A stretch of 64,000 nt of DNA from Paenibacillus sp. FSL R5-0341. GTDB lineage: Bacteria > Bacillota > Bacilli > Paenibacillales > Paenibacillaceae. The notes under the pieces were generated by a model that was not told the origin of the DNA, did not search any database, and saw nothing but the letters and a program-made list of their open reading frames with translations. Of the stretch, positions 44,464 to 56,552 are shown piece by piece. Made by a program: the position numbers and the translations under genes. The stretch spans positions 5,828,001-5,892,000 of the forward strand of contig NZ_CP150241.1 in assembly GCF_037975235.1 (NCBI RefSeq). Direction: 5' to 3'. The number at the start of each line of letters is the position of its first letter. The first letter of the stretch is position 1.

Positions 44464-44868
44464 TTATTTGCCGAATACATTAATCCGGTTAACCGCTTTT
44501 TGCAGAGCAATCTCTGCACGACGGTGGTCAAAGTGATCCTGATTGCTTTGGCTTGCAAGCCGACGTTCTGCCCGCTCTTTCGCCGCACGCGCACGATCCA
44601 CATCAATGTTTTCCGGGAATTCAGCACTCTCTGCAAGTACAACAACCTTATCTTTACGTACTTCGATAAACCCGCCACCGATAGCAACTTGTTTATTTTC
44701 TTTTCCGTTACGAATATAGATTGGTGCAATCTGCAAAGGTGTAACCATAGGAATATGACCAGGCAGAATGCCCAGTTCCCCTTCAATACCACGAGCCGTG
44801 ATGCTATCCACTTGTTCTGAATATACCAGACGCTCGGGTGTTACAATTTCCAACAAAAAGGTGCTCAA
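44464..44868 (-). CDS. atpC: ATP synthase epsilon subunit
   Basis: Central-stalk subunit of F1 that couples rotation and can inhibit ATP hydrolysis. The start is placed at TTG 44868, giving 134 aa beginning STFLLEIVTPERLVY, with AGGAGGG 6-7 nt upstream; the ATG at 44874 touches that SD. It has an N-terminal beta-sandwich ('ITARGIEGELGILPGHIPMV') and a C-terminal two-helix domain ('DRARAAKERAERRL'). Last gene of the operon. Confidence 0.95.
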   Translation of the reverse strand: MSTFLLEIVTPERLVYSEQVDSITARGIEGELGILPGHIPMVTPLQIAPIYIRNGKENKQVAIGGGFIEVRKDKVVVLAESAEFPENIDVDRARAAKERAERRLASQSNQDHFDHRRAEIALQKAVNRINVFGK

Positions 44869-44928
44869 TTCCATCCCTCCTGAAACTATCCGAAGGATAG
44901 CCCACATAAGGACAATCCTGGATTCAGA

Positions 44929-46347
<1,419 letters not shown>

Positions 46348-46427
46348 CTACAAGCCTGCTACTTTTGCAAAAATAATGTACCGTTCGTTTATCTTTGCTC
46401 TGCAAGCCTTCATTAATAAAAAAACGG

Positions 46428-47300
46428 TTAGCCTTGTGCTGCGTTGGCACCTGCCACAATTTCCGTAATCTCCTGCGTAATCGCCGCTTGACGGGCACGG
46501 TTATAAGTCAATGACAAGTCATTAATGAGTTTGGATGCATTTTTGGTTGCATTACCCATTGCCGTCATTTTCGCGCCGAGCTCACTTGCCTTACCGTTCA
46601 GAAGTGCACCATAGATCAGCGTTTCCGCGTAACGCGGAAGCAATACCTCCAGTACAGCTTCAGCAGACGGCTCGTATTCGTAGCTTGCCGTTGGTCCTTC
46701 CGCAGCAGTTACCTCAGGTGTTTCCATCGGAAGAAGTTTTTCTACCGTAGGAATCTGGGTCAACGCATTCACAAAGCGGTTATAACAAATGTACAATTCA
46801 TCAAATTCAGCCAGCTCAAACCCATGAACAGCTTCGTGTGCGATGGATTTGATGTCTGCAAATGAAGGCGAATCCGACAGATCCGTTGTTGTGGATGCCA
46901 TCGCAATTTCACGACGTCTGAAGTAATCGCGTCCTTTACGTCCAATGACGAACAATTCGTAGTCATCCTGGGAGTTGTGGCGCTCTTTGAGCGTCTGATT
47001 AACCTGACGCAAAACGTTCGCATTGTATCCACCTGCAAGACCACGGTCCGATGTAATGATTAGGTAAGCTGTCTTTTTGACCGGACGGCTCTCCAGCATC
47101 GGATGCTGTATACCTTGCGTGCTTGATGCAATACTCGCTACAACTTCTTTCAGTTTCTCCGAATAAGGACGGGCTGCTTCCGCTTTTTCCTGCGCTTTAC
47201 GCAGTTTTGCAGCAGCTACCATCTCCATTGCTTTGGTGATCTGCTTGGTGCTTTGTACGCTTTTAATTTGCCGCTTAATTTCGCGCATGCCTTTTGCCAT
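46428..47300 (-). CDS. atpG: ATP synthase gamma subunit
   Basis: Rotor shaft subunit of F1, 290 aa. The N-terminal helix 'MREIKRQIKSVQSTKQITKA' and the C-terminal helix 'NASKLINDLSLTYNRARQAA' with 'ITQEITEIVAGANA' form the coiled-coil shaft. The middle has 'ITSDRGLAGGYNANVLR'. SD AAGGTGG is followed at once on the 5' side by the atpA-atpG hairpin array, so the array lies directly before the ribosome site. Confidence 0.98.
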   Translation of the reverse strand: MAKGMREIKRQIKSVQSTKQITKAMEMVAAAKLRKAQEKAEAARPYSEKLKEVVASIASSTQGIQHPMLESRPVKKTAYLIITSDRGLAGGYNANVLRQVNQTLKERHNSQDDYELFVIGRKGRDYFRRREIAMASTTTDLSDSPSFADIKSIAHEAVHGFELAEFDELYICYNRFVNALTQIPTVEKLLPMETPEVTAAEGPTASYEYEPSAEAVLEVLLPRYAETLIYGALLNGKASELGAKMTAMGNATKNASKLINDLSLTYNRARQAAITQEITEIVAGANAAQG

Positions 47301-47316
47301 GATTTCACCACCTTAA

Positions 47317-47466
47317 AGTTTTGACAAAGTCAAAACTACATCGTAAGCACAACCCTACTTTGACGGGGTCAAAGTTACTTCGTAAGCATCACCACTAGTT
47401 TTGACAGAGTCAAAACTACATCGTAAGCATCATCTTTTTTGACAGAGTCAAAGTATTACATGCAGA
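47317..47466 (-). repeat. Four-unit hairpin array between atpA and atpG
   Basis: Four imperfect copies of a 38-41 bp unit. Each has a TTTGAC-n3/4-GTCAAA hairpin (47319-47335, 47358-47374, 47399-47415, 47438-47452) and a conserved linker (minus strand GATGCTTACGATGTAG). The loop triplet and the outer pairs vary (TTTT/AAAA or CTTT/AAAG) while pairing is kept. Unit 4 lacks the normal linker. Confidence 0.92.
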
Positions 47467-47509
47467 CATGCGGAATCGGTTAGACAACTCCGCACCTGCA
47501 ATCATTTAT

Positions 47510-49030
<1,521 letters not shown>

Positions 49031-49040
49031 TCACCCCAAT

Positions 49041-49589
49041 CTACTGTACTCGTCTGTTAAAAGACTGCTCAAGACGTTCGAGCTTGCCAGCCAAGCTGCC
49101 GTCATAGATCGTATCGCCAATGGCGACTTTCAATCCGCCCAGCAGAGTCGGATCAACAATGTTCTCGATACGAATCTTTTTATTCACACGGCCACCGAAT
49201 TCACGGGCTACCGCTTCTTTTTCTTCATCATTCAATGCATAAGTCGAGTAGACACGCGCATCAGCGATGCCGAGCGACTCACCTTGGATTTTCCGATAAT
49301 CATTCAGCAAGTCTCCCAGCAATTCAACGCGTCCGCGCTCAATCAACAACAAGACTGTACGAAGAACAGACTCGGATACCTTACCATCAAGACTTGAGTG
49401 AAGCACGTTCTGTTTGGCTTCATCAGAAATATTAGGGGATACGATAAATTTCTCGATATCAGCATCTCCGGTCAATGCACTGACTACTGCAACCAGTTCC
49501 TGTTCAACCTCAAGCACCTGCTGTTGCTGAAGAGCAACTTCGAACAATGCTTTCGCATAACGCTTGGCAACAATAGTATCGCGGCTCAT
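49041..49589 (-). CDS. atpH: ATP synthase delta subunit
   Basis: Peripheral-stalk subunit linking F1 to the b subunits, 182 aa. The N-terminal helical domain 'VAKRYAKALFEVALQQQ' and C-terminal 'GGLKVAIGDTIYDGSLAGKL' are family signatures. SD AGGAGG upstream. It overlaps the end of atpF by 4 bp, indicating translational coupling. Confidence 0.97.
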   Translation of the reverse strand: MSRDTIVAKRYAKALFEVALQQQQVLEVEQELVAVVSALTGDADIEKFIVSPNISDEAKQNVLHSSLDGKVSESVLRTVLLLIERGRVELLGDLLNDYRKIQGESLGIADARVYSTYALNDEEKEAVAREFGGRVNKKIRIENIVDPTLLGGLKVAIGDTIYDGSLAGKLERLEQSFNRRVQ

Positions 49590-50074
49590 TGTCGGCCTCC
49601 TACCTCATTGAGGTATTGGTTCACAAGTTCTTCTTGTGCAGGACCGTTCTCAACTTCTTTTTTGATCAACTTGGATGCAATCTGAACGGAAGCTGTACCC
49701 AGCTCGCTGCGAAGCGCTGCGACTGCTTTGTTCTTCTCGCTCTCGATCTCACGTACTGCATCGTCTTTCAGACGATTAGCTTCTGCTTTCGCATCAGCCA
49801 AGATCGATTCAGCTTGTTTGCCACCCGTTTGTTTGGATTGTTCAATGATGTCGTAAGCATCTTTGCGCGCTTGCTCAAGAGCTTGTTTTTGTTCCTCCAC
49901 ATAGGCAATGGCCTGTTCCCGAGTCTGTGCAGCCTCATTCATCTGCGTCAACACGAGTTCACGACGTTTTTCCATAATGGAGAACAAAGGACCGAAAGCA
50001 TAACGGCTAAGCAGCCAATATAAAATTGCGAATGCAATAATCGCAAGAAGCGTATTTTCCCATATGAAACTCAA
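49586..50074 (-). CDS. atpF: ATP synthase b subunit
   Basis: Membrane-anchored peripheral stalk. One N-terminal membrane segment (about residues 6-24: 'TLLAIIAFAILYWLLSRYAF') is followed by a long charged coiled coil. I place the start at TTG 50074 (162 aa) because GGAG lies 8 nt upstream; the GTG at 50083 overlaps that SD. Confidence 0.95.
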   Translation of the reverse strand: MSFIWENTLLAIIAFAILYWLLSRYAFGPLFSIMEKRRELVLTQMNEAAQTREQAIAYVEEQKQALEQARKDAYDIIEQSKQTGGKQAESILADAKAEANRLKDDAVREIESEKNKAVAALRSELGTASVQIASKLIKKEVENGPAQEELVNQYLNEVGGRQ

Positions 50075-50136
50075 TCTGTTCACTCCTTCCTGGAGGTATC
50101 CTTGAAACGTTCATCTGCACGTAGCAGACATTACCT

Positions 50137-50172
50137 AAAAAGAAGGCGCGGATGGCTATGGCCTTCCCCGCC
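50137..50172 (-). terminator. Terminator-like hairpin between atpE and atpF
   Basis: Imperfect GGCG-gg-GA-a-GGC / GCC-a-TC-cg-CGCC stem on the minus strand, followed by TTCTTTTT, in the 115-bp gap after atpE. It could stop part of the transcripts or protect the atpE end, giving more c subunit than the other proteins. Confidence 0.55.
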
Positions 50173-50189
50173 AAACCTTTAAAATTAAA

Positions 50190-50435
<246 letters not shown>

Positions 50436-50492
50436 TTAAATCGAATTTTTTATTGTTCAGCCTGGTGAAGAAATCTTCGTAGGGCTTGAAAC

Positions 50493-51311
50493 TTAATGCT
50501 CGTCGTGCGTCTCGATGCTCTGTGAAATGTACACCATCATCAAGATAACAAACACAAATGCCTGGATCGCGCCGATAAAGATACTAAAGCCTTGCCACAC
50601 CATTAGTAGCGGAATCGCTGCAATAGCACCAAACACTTTGAATGTGGTCAGTTTCAGGATCGTTGCGATCAGTACCTCACCTGCGAAGATATTCGCGAAT
50701 AGACGCATACCGTGTGTCAACAGCTTGGATGCCGTCTCAATCAGGTTGATTGGCAAGAACAAAGCGAATGGCTTCAGGTAATGCTGGAGATATCCTCTGG
50801 TGTTGCGGAACAATCCGAGTCCATGCGATACAAGGAACGCTACGAGAGCGAGTCCCATCGTTACAGACAAATCGGCTGTCGGTGATTTCCACCAGGCCAG
50901 TTCAACGTGTGGATGTGCTTCCGGATCCTTGGCATGCGCTTCTTCAAACGCCTCCACCGCTGTAACAATCGGCTGACCGAACACTTGCGCATGTTCTGCG
51001 CTGTCCACTGCAGTTACCGCTTGGAACGGAAGTCCGAGCATGTTTCCTACAAAAATGAACATGATCATGGAAAGAGCGAGAGAGATAAAATGTTTACCTT
51101 TCTTCATATCCATTGTACTGGAAATCAGATTGCGGACGAATTCTACTGCCCACTCCATAAAATTTTGCAGCTTGCCGGGGTTTTCAACGGATAGTCTTCG
51201 TGTGGCCAGTACAGCAAAAATAAAAACAAGGGCACCTGTAACTACCAGCATCAACACAACCGATAGATCCAGTCGAAATCCGCCAAGCATAATAATTGGA
51301 GCTTCATGCAT
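50493..51311 (-). CDS. atpB: ATP synthase a subunit
   Basis: Membrane stator carrying the ion half-channels. 272 aa from ATG 51311 (GGGGTGAG 6 nt upstream). The essential Arg203 lies in 'LLTHGMRLFANIFAGEVL'; late helices read 'GAIQAFVFVILMMVYISQSI'. About residues 100-145 form an acidic, His-containing extracellular loop ('EAFEEAHAKDPEAHPHVELAWW', quoted as 'EEAHAKDPEAHPHVE'), longer than in many Bacilli. Confidence 0.97.
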   Translation of the reverse strand: MHEAPIIMLGGFRLDLSVVLMLVVTGALVFIFAVLATRRLSVENPGKLQNFMEWAVEFVRNLISSTMDMKKGKHFISLALSMIMFIFVGNMLGLPFQAVTAVDSAEHAQVFGQPIVTAVEAFEEAHAKDPEAHPHVELAWWKSPTADLSVTMGLALVAFLVSHGLGLFRNTRGYLQHYLKPFALFLPINLIETASKLLTHGMRLFANIFAGEVLIATILKLTTFKVFGAIAAIPLLMVWQGFSIFIGAIQAFVFVILMMVYISQSIETHDEH

Positions 51312-51356
51312 ATTTTTCTCACCCCTTTCTCGACTTGAAAGCTGCAGCACCTAACA

Positions 51357-51734
51357 TCATTCTGCTCTGCGGGAATGGACAATCCCTATAATCAGTAAGG
51401 AAAATTGTGCAATGACGAGACCGCCTGCAACCGCATATGTATTGAAGTACTGCGGGAAGCGCATCGATATGAATATACCGAGCACAGCGAGTGCCGCTCT
51501 TGTCAAAAATCCCAGGTTCACACGCTTCAAGTTACCTTCTGCCGCATCATCAGACATTTTCCTTACTTTGTAGCCCAAGTAAAATGCATTGATCCAGCTA
51601 ATTCCTGTACCCAGGGCTAGTCCCAAAGCAATTGTCTCCACACGTGGCATAAAGGCCGCTGCGAGAAAACAAATCATAAGAAAGTACATGATGAAAACAG
51701 TCATCGATCTGCGGTATCTGGTTAGTTCACTCAT
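51357..51734 (-). CDS. atpI: AtpI, ATP synthase assembly protein
   Basis: 125-aa protein with four membrane segments, the ATP synthase subunit I family at the head of atp operons, implicated in c-ring assembly and Mg uptake. 'GTGISWINAFYLGYKV' is a family-like block. The ATG 51734 lies 5 nt after GGGGGA and overlaps the atpZ stop, so the two are coupled. Confidence 0.88.
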   Translation of the reverse strand: MSELTRYRRSMTVFIMYFLMICFLAAAFMPRVETIALGLALGTGISWINAFYLGYKVRKMSDDAAEGNLKRVNLGFLTRAALAVLGIFISMRFPQYFNTYAVAGGLVIAQFSLLIIGIVHSRRAE

Positions 51735-51981
51735 CACTTTCCCCCATGAATTTTTTCGCGATAAAGTAGATGCTTACACCGCCTGCCGCAAGAAAAAAGA
51801 GAACGCTTACGGCGATCCATATTCCGTTACCTCCAATGGTCTTGTCCAACCAGGAGCCAGCGTAATATCCGGCAACAGCGAGAATGGCAATCTCGATCCC
51901 AAAAGCTGTCACGAGTCCCATCGCTTTCCATACATTATCGTCATGGTTACGGGATGAATTTGGTTTGTTCGAATCGGCCAT
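51727..51981 (-). CDS. atpZ: AtpZ-like membrane protein
   Basis: 84 aa from ATG 51981 (AAGGGTGG upstream). Two membrane segments (about 20-40 and 54-74) with 'AGYYAGSWLDKTIGGNGIW' between them, typical of the AtpZ/AtpI small-protein family. First gene of the atp operon. It may work with AtpI as a cation channel or assembly factor; that is known for homologues, not shown here. Confidence 0.85.
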   Translation of the reverse strand: MADSNKPNSSRNHDDNVWKAMGLVTAFGIEIAILAVAGYYAGSWLDKTIGGNGIWIAVSVLFFLAAGGVSIYFIAKKFMGESDE

Positions 51982-52010
51982 TTTCCACGCCACCCTTGCA
52001 ATCCCAGTTA

Positions 52011-52040
52011 ATTTTACTGAATGATGAGAGCCTTTGTCAA
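52011..52040 (-). promoter_or_regulatory. Sigma-A promoter of the atp operon
   Basis: Minus strand TTGACA (52035-52040), 18 nt, TAAAAT (52011-52016), ending 30 bp before the atpZ start. Perfect -35 and 5/6 -10. Confidence 0.8.
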
Positions 52041-52167
52041 TTGAATGATTTTAGCGTTTTAAAGGGGAAAACGACGGGAATATAGACCCTCAAAGCCCAT
52101 AAACCCGCGTAAACCGTACAGTTTAACTGTATGCTATGCCCTTTATAAATCCGTCAGAAAAAATGTA

Positions 52168-53325
52168 TTATTTTTTGAATTTTCTGTGAAATGATTCCGG
52201 ACGGTCACTATTTACACCGAAATGGTGCAAAATCGCATTGACAATTCTTTCCGAAGCATGTCCATCACCGTATGGATTAGCAGCCTGACTCATGCTTGCA
52301 TACAGTGTTTCGTCTGTAAGCAGAGCTTTGGTCCGTTCATATACACGTTCCTCTTCCGTACCAACCAGTTCCAGCGTTCCAGCTTCAATACCTTCCGGGC
52401 GCTCTGTTGTATCGCGCAATACGAGTACAGGCACACCAAACGAAGGCGCTTCTTCCTGCAAACCGCCTGAATCGGTCAAAATCAAGTGAGTATGCGGGTA
52501 AAAGTTATGCAAATCCACCACGTCTAGTGGATCAATTAATTGAATACGGGGATGATTCCCCAAGATCGCGTGAGCCGGCTCCTTCACAGCAGGACTTGGA
52601 TGCACCGGGTACACGATGGCAATATCTTCAAATTCGTCGGCAATCCGTTTGACGGCCTGGAAAATGTTGCGGTGAGGCTCGCCCTGAGATTCACGGCGAT
52701 GAGCTGTCATCAGCACAAGGCGTTTGCCTTGGGCCCAATCAAGTACCGGGTGCTTGTAGTCCTCCCGTACTGTATATTGAAACACATCTGTTACCGTGTT
52801 GCCTGTGACGTACGTACTAGACTCCGATTTATTTTCTTTGGCAAGATTGGAAGAAGACCAATCCGTAGGCGCAAAGTGTAGATCAGCCAGTACTCCCGTC
52901 AACTGACGGTTCATCTCTTCCGGATATGGAGACAACTTGTTCCACGTCCGCAGTCCCGCTTCCACATGCCCTACCTGAATCTGTTGCAGGAATGCTGCAT
53001 AGCTCGCTACAAAGGTAGTCAATGTATCCCCGTGAACCAGTACAATATCCGGTTTAGCTTCGGCTAACACTGGCTCCAAACCGCCAAGCACACGAATTGT
53101 AATTTCATTCAATGTCTGGCGGTCTTTCATTACATCCAGATCATAATCGGGATGAATGTCGAAAACTTCAAGTACCTGATCCAGCATCTGGCGATGTTGC
53201 GCAGTTACGCAAACAATAGATTCAATAGACTCGGGATGTTTTTGCAATTCCAAAATAAGCGGAGCCATCTTGATGGCTTCCGGACGCACCCCGAAAATCG
53301 TCATGACTTTAATTTTCTTGGACAT
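52168..53325 (-). CDS. mnaA: UDP-GlcNAc 2-epimerase (non-hydrolysing)
   Basis: Converts UDP-GlcNAc to UDP-ManNAc in the cytoplasm. 385 aa with N-terminal 'IFGVRPEAIKMAPLI', 'VTAQHRQMLDQVL', 'VLVHGDTLTTF', 'GHVEAGLRTWNKLSPYPEE', 'MTAHRRES' and 'LTDSGGLQEEAPSFGVPVLVLRD' (quoted in parts as 'DSGGLQEEAPSFGVPV'), the usual signature set. Its product is the donor for TagA, so it serves the SCWP pathway 24 kb away. Confidence 0.96.
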   Translation of the reverse strand: MSKKIKVMTIFGVRPEAIKMAPLILELQKHPESIESIVCVTAQHRQMLDQVLEVFDIHPDYDLDVMKDRQTLNEITIRVLGGLEPVLAEAKPDIVLVHGDTLTTFVASYAAFLQQIQVGHVEAGLRTWNKLSPYPEEMNRQLTGVLADLHFAPTDWSSSNLAKENKSESSTYVTGNTVTDVFQYTVREDYKHPVLDWAQGKRLVLMTAHRRESQGEPHRNIFQAVKRIADEFEDIAIVYPVHPSPAVKEPAHAILGNHPRIQLIDPLDVVDLHNFYPHTHLILTDSGGLQEEAPSFGVPVLVLRDTTERPEGIEAGTLELVGTEEERVYERTKALLTDETLYASMSQAANPYGDGHASERIVNAILHHFGVNSDRPESFHRKFKK

Positions 53326-53375
53326 TCGAGCAAAGCCCCTTTTCTATAAGTTCCGATTACAAGCATGCAATATGC

Positions 53376-54005
53376 TTATTTAGTGCCGTATAGACGGTCT
53401 CCTGCATCTCCAAGTCCTGGAACGATGTAACCATGATCATCCAGACGGTCGTCCAGTGCTGCTACATAGATATCCACATCGGGATGTGCATCCTGTACAG
53501 CTTTAACGCCTTCCGGTGCTGCCACCAGGTTCATCATCTTAATTTGAGTACAGCCACGTTTTTTGAGCACGTCAATGGCTGCAATGGCCGAACCGCCAGT
53601 CGCGAGCATCGGATCAATCACAATCAATTGACGCTCTGTTACGTCTGTAGGCAGTTTGGTGTAGTATTCTACCGGTTGCAGTGTTTCCGGGTCACGGAAC
53701 AGACCAACATGTCCAACTTTTGCCGCTGGCAACAATTTCACAACGCCATCCAGCATCCCAAGTCCTGCACGCAGAATCGGCACCAGTCCGAGCATACGTC
53801 CAGAGATAACTTTACCTTGTGTTGCCGCTACAGGTGTCTGTACATCAATCGTTTCCAGTTCCACATCTCTTGTAATCTCATAAGCCATCAACGTTGCTAC
53901 TTCATCCACCAATTCACGAAAATCTTTCGTATTCGTACGCATGTCGCGTATAAACGTCAGTTTGTGTTGAATCAAAGGGTGATCACATATTACTAATTTT
54001 CCCAT
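53376..54005 (-). CDS. upp: Uracil phosphoribosyltransferase
   Basis: Pyrimidine salvage: uracil plus PRPP gives UMP. 209 aa, the standard length. The PRPP loop is '[12 protein letters not shown]' (about 128-139), and the uracil loop is '[13 protein letters not shown]' near the C-terminus. Order upp-glyA-ywlG is conserved with Bacillus. It has its own extended -10 promoter and is separated from glyA by a terminator and element E. Confidence 0.98.
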   Translation of the reverse strand: MGKLVICDHPLIQHKLTFIRDMRTNTKDFRELVDEVATLMAYEITRDVELETIDVQTPVAATQGKVISGRMLGLVPILRAGLGMLDGVVKLLPAAKVGHVGLFRDPETLQPVEYYTKLPTDVTERQLIVIDPMLATGGSAIAAIDVLKKRGCTQIKMMNLVAAPEGVKAVQDAHPDVDIYVAALDDRLDDHGYIVPGLGDAGDRLYGTK

Positions 54006-54091
54006 CTAATTTGTCCCTCCGGTAAGTTCTTCATGTTCAGCATTTCCAAATATACCTAGCCACCATTCATGGGCTCGATAAATCCTGTATA

Positions 54092-54100
54092 TTATATCAT
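54092..54100 (-). promoter_or_regulatory. Extended -10 promoter candidate for upp
   Basis: Minus strand TGATATAAT, a perfect -10 with the TGn extension, about 90 bp before the upp start; no good -35. Confidence 0.5.
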
Positions 54101-54160
54101 CACCAACAACGAATTACACCATCAAAGGGCACCCAATCATTACAGAATACCGAATCCTAT

Positions 54161-54200
54161 AAAAAACAGGACCGGAAAATGATCCATCCGGTCCTGTTTT
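54161..54200 (-). terminator. Terminator between glyA and upp
   Basis: AAAACAGGACCGG pairs with CCGGTCCTGTTTT, followed by a T run on the minus strand. It lies beyond element E. Confidence 0.92.
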
Positions 54201-54429
54201 GCTCATGTTGTTATGTCGTTGAGAAAATGAAAATGATGAATACAATGGCACTCCGCCTACAGAATGATCCTTCGATCGCTGTTATCCCCAGATTTTTTTT
54301 ATTCTCCTTTTAACAAGGGAAAAATCCGGGGATAAAGGCGAACGCTTCGCTTCTGCGGTCTCATTCTGTCTGCTTCGTTTTTTTGTATCCCATTTTAAGA
54401 ACATCTCAAATACAAACAGCATGAGCAAA
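54198..54429 (+). repeat. Long-hairpin dispersed element, copy E
   Basis: 232 bp. Outer arms TTTGCTCATG (54198-54207) and CATGAGCAAA (54420-54429) pair perfectly. The core has CAGAATGATCC/GGTCTCATTCTG, TTCGATCGCTGTTATCCCC and GGGGATAAAGGCGAACG followed by CTTCGCTTCT; it is the best match to the family consensus. Ends 5 bp from the glyA stop. Confidence 0.92.
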
Positions 54430-54433
54430 GTTT

Positions 54434-55681
54434 TTAGTATTTAAGGTCGGTATAGAGCGGGAATTGGTCTGTCAGTGCAGTCACTTCTGCACGAGCTTCA
54501 TCCAGCTTCGCTGTATCTTTTGGATTTTTCAGCGTTTTAGCAATGATCTTACCAATAGCGACCATCGCTTCTTCGTTCATGCCACGTGAAGTTGCAGCAG
54601 GTGTACCAATTCGAATACCGCTCGTTACAAACGGGCTTGTAGGGTCGAATGGGATTGCATTTTTGTTCACGGTAATACCGATGGAATCAAGCACATGCTC
54701 AGCTTCCTTACCTGTGATGTTCACACTGCGTGTGTCGATCAGCATCAAGTGGTTATCTGTACCACCGGATACGATGTTCAATCCTTCAGCGATCAGTGTT
54801 TCAGCCAGAACCTGTGCGTTTTTCACGACATTCTCTGCATACGTTTTGAACGATGGTTGCAAAGCTTCACCGAATGCTACCGCTTTGGAAGCGATCACGT
54901 GCATCAGAGGTCCACCTTGGGAACCAGGGAATACGGCTTTATCAATTGCTGCTGCCCATGCTTTACGGCACAGAATCATACCACCACGAGGTCCACGCAA
55001 CGTTTTGTGTGTTGTTGTTGTTACGAAATGCGCATGTGGAACTGGGCTTGGATGCAATCCAGCAGCAACCAGTCCTGCGATATGAGCCATGTCCACCATG
55101 AACAATGCGCCTACATCATTGGCGATGGAAGCCAGCTTTTCAAAATCAATGGTACGCGGATATGCACTTGCACCTGCAACGATCAGACGAGGGCGGTGTT
55201 TGAAAGCCGCTTTGCGCACTTCATCATAATCAATCAGGAATGTGTCTTCTTGTACGCCGTATGCTACGAAGTTGTACAGCAAACCGGATGCGTTAACCGG
55301 GCTACCGTGTGTGAGGTGACCACCATGGGCAAGGTTCATACCGAGTACAGTATCACCAGGCTTCAACGCTGCAAGATATACTGCCATGTTTGCTTGTGCG
55401 CCGGAGTGAGGTTGAACATTCACGTGTTCTGCTCCGAACAATTCTTTTGCACGATCACGCGCGATGTCTTCAACGATGTCCACATGTTCACAACCGCCAT
55501 AGTAACGTTTGCCTGGATATCCTTCAGCATACTTGTTGGTCAGAACAGATCCCAATGCTTCGATTACTGCTTCACTTACGATGTTCTCGGATGCAATCAG
55601 TTCGATGTTGTTCTGTTGACGTTTCAGTTCAAGATTCATCGCTTCCAGTACTGCCGGGTCATTCTTGCGCAATTGTTCCAT
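54434..55681 (-). CDS. glyA: Serine hydroxymethyltransferase
   Basis: PLP enzyme converting serine and THF to glycine and 5,10-methylene-THF, the main one-carbon source. 415 aa with the PLP-lysine motif '[16 protein letters not shown]', '[20 protein letters not shown]' at the substrate site, and '[12 protein letters not shown]'. Probably transcribed with ywlG from the ZTP-riboswitch promoter upstream of ywlG (42-bp gap). Confidence 0.98.
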   Translation of the reverse strand: MEQLRKNDPAVLEAMNLELKRQQNNIELIASENIVSEAVIEALGSVLTNKYAEGYPGKRYYGGCEHVDIVEDIARDRAKELFGAEHVNVQPHSGAQANMAVYLAALKPGDTVLGMNLAHGGHLTHGSPVNASGLLYNFVAYGVQEDTFLIDYDEVRKAAFKHRPRLIVAGASAYPRTIDFEKLASIANDVGALFMVDMAHIAGLVAAGLHPSPVPHAHFVTTTTHKTLRGPRGGMILCRKAWAAAIDKAVFPGSQGGPLMHVIASKAVAFGEALQPSFKTYAENVVKNAQVLAETLIAEGLNIVSGGTDNHLMLIDTRSVNITGKEAEHVLDSIGITVNKNAIPFDPTSPFVTSGIRIGTPAATSRGMNEEAMVAIGKIIAKTLKNPKDTAKLDEARAEVTALTDQFPLYTDLKY

Positions 55682-55722
55682 GATTAAATTCCTCCCAAGT
55701 ATAGTGAAGTAGGTTGAATATG

Positions 55723-56316
55723 TTAGTCACAAAATGTCGAATCTGGTTGTTCTTCCATACGATACACCGCGCGTTCGCCGCCAATCAACTTCGGACGAGT
55801 CAACGCTGTGGTCACACGTGCATCTCCAACATAACGGAGCGCTGTACGAAAGGGTACGGCTACATGCCTTAGATGCATTCCAATCATCGTCTCCCCAATG
55901 TCCAGTCCCGCATGGGCCTGCACATGTTCGGCCAGGCATGGATCGGTCAGCGAACGATATGCTGCGGATGCCATTGAACCTCCGGCCTTGGGCACGGGTA
56001 CTGCACCAACCTCAGTCAATCCAAGACGAGTAAGCACAGAACGTTCCATTACCAGCGCACGGTTCAGATGCTCACAACATTGGAATACTGTGTCAAAACC
56101 GAACTCCTCCTGCACCTCGCGTATACCCGCAAGAAGCTGCTGCGCCACCTCAATGGCACCACTCGTACCAATCCGCTGGCCTGCAACTTCACTTGTGCTT
56201 GTACCGATCACAACGATCTGTCCAGGCCCAAGCTGTCCGGCAAGCGCCAGTTCATGCAGAATGGATGCGGTCTGTTCCTGCAATCCGGGTTGTTCCGAAT
56301 CTAACTCAATAGTCAT
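55723..56316 (-). CDS. ywlG: YwlG family protein (TIGR01440/DUF436)
   Basis: 197 aa from ATG 56316 with GGGAGG 10 nt upstream; the frame is open to 56385. Family blocks '[20 protein letters not shown]', '[13 protein letters not shown]' and '[14 protein letters not shown]'. The function of YwlG is unknown. It always lies before glyA in Bacilli, and here both are behind a ZTP riboswitch, which hints at a link with one-carbon or purine metabolism. Confidence 0.93.
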   Translation of the reverse strand: MTIELDSEQPGLQEQTASILHELALAGQLGPGQIVVIGTSTSEVAGQRIGTSGAIEVAQQLLAGIREVQEEFGFDTVFQCCEHLNRALVMERSVLTRLGLTEVGAVPVPKAGGSMASAAYRSLTDPCLAEHVQAHAGLDIGETMIGMHLRHVAVPFRTALRYVGDARVTTALTRPKLIGGERAVYRMEEQPDSTFCD

Positions 56317-56423
56317 CCTATCATCGCCTCCCGATAAAATCATGCCCGCTTTAACTTGGTTATCCTTCGTATTCTTGCACGGCATCTCAGGTACTATTAT
56401 AGCGAATAATCAGATGAAAGACG

Positions 56424-56462
56424 AAAAAAAGAGCAGTCTGCGGGTAACGCAGAATTGCTCTT
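56424..56462 (-). terminator. Riboswitch expression-platform terminator
   Basis: AGAGCA-at-TCTGCG / CGCAGA-ct-GCTCT hairpin followed by seven T, directly after the ZTP aptamer and before ywlG. Confidence 0.9.
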
Positions 56463-56540
56463 TTGCCCAGGCGACCGGCCGTTTGTTCCGGTGCTCCATC
56501 GTGGTTATGCCCACTTCGTCGCCAGTTACACCGGATCCCT
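56463..56540 (-). ncRNA. ZTP (pfl-type) riboswitch aptamer
   Basis: Read on the minus strand, the segment has the ZTP-class core: GGTGTAACTGGCG, then GTGGG...CCAC, GATGGAGCACC closing the first stem, a variable CGG...CCG arm, and the conserved 3' CGCCTGGGCA that makes the pseudoknot. A terminator follows at once. ZTP aptamers sense the purine intermediate ZMP/ZTP, which accumulates when 10-formyl-THF is short, and commonly control glyA and purH. Here it leads ywlG-glyA, so ligand binding should prevent termination and raise SHMT. Confidence 0.88.
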
Positions 56541-56552
56541 GTTTTCCCCTTC

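Larger units (their letters stand above)
54006..54433. other. upp-glyA spacer
   Basis: 428 bp: upp promoter (54092-54100), glyA terminator (54161-54200) and hairpin element E (54198-54429), which fills the rest up to 5 bp from the glyA stop. Confidence 0.75.

Noticed and set aside
47317-47466. CRISPR array between atpA and atpG
   Set aside because: The whole unit is conserved, hairpin and linker alike. There are no unique spacers, only four units, and no cas genes.
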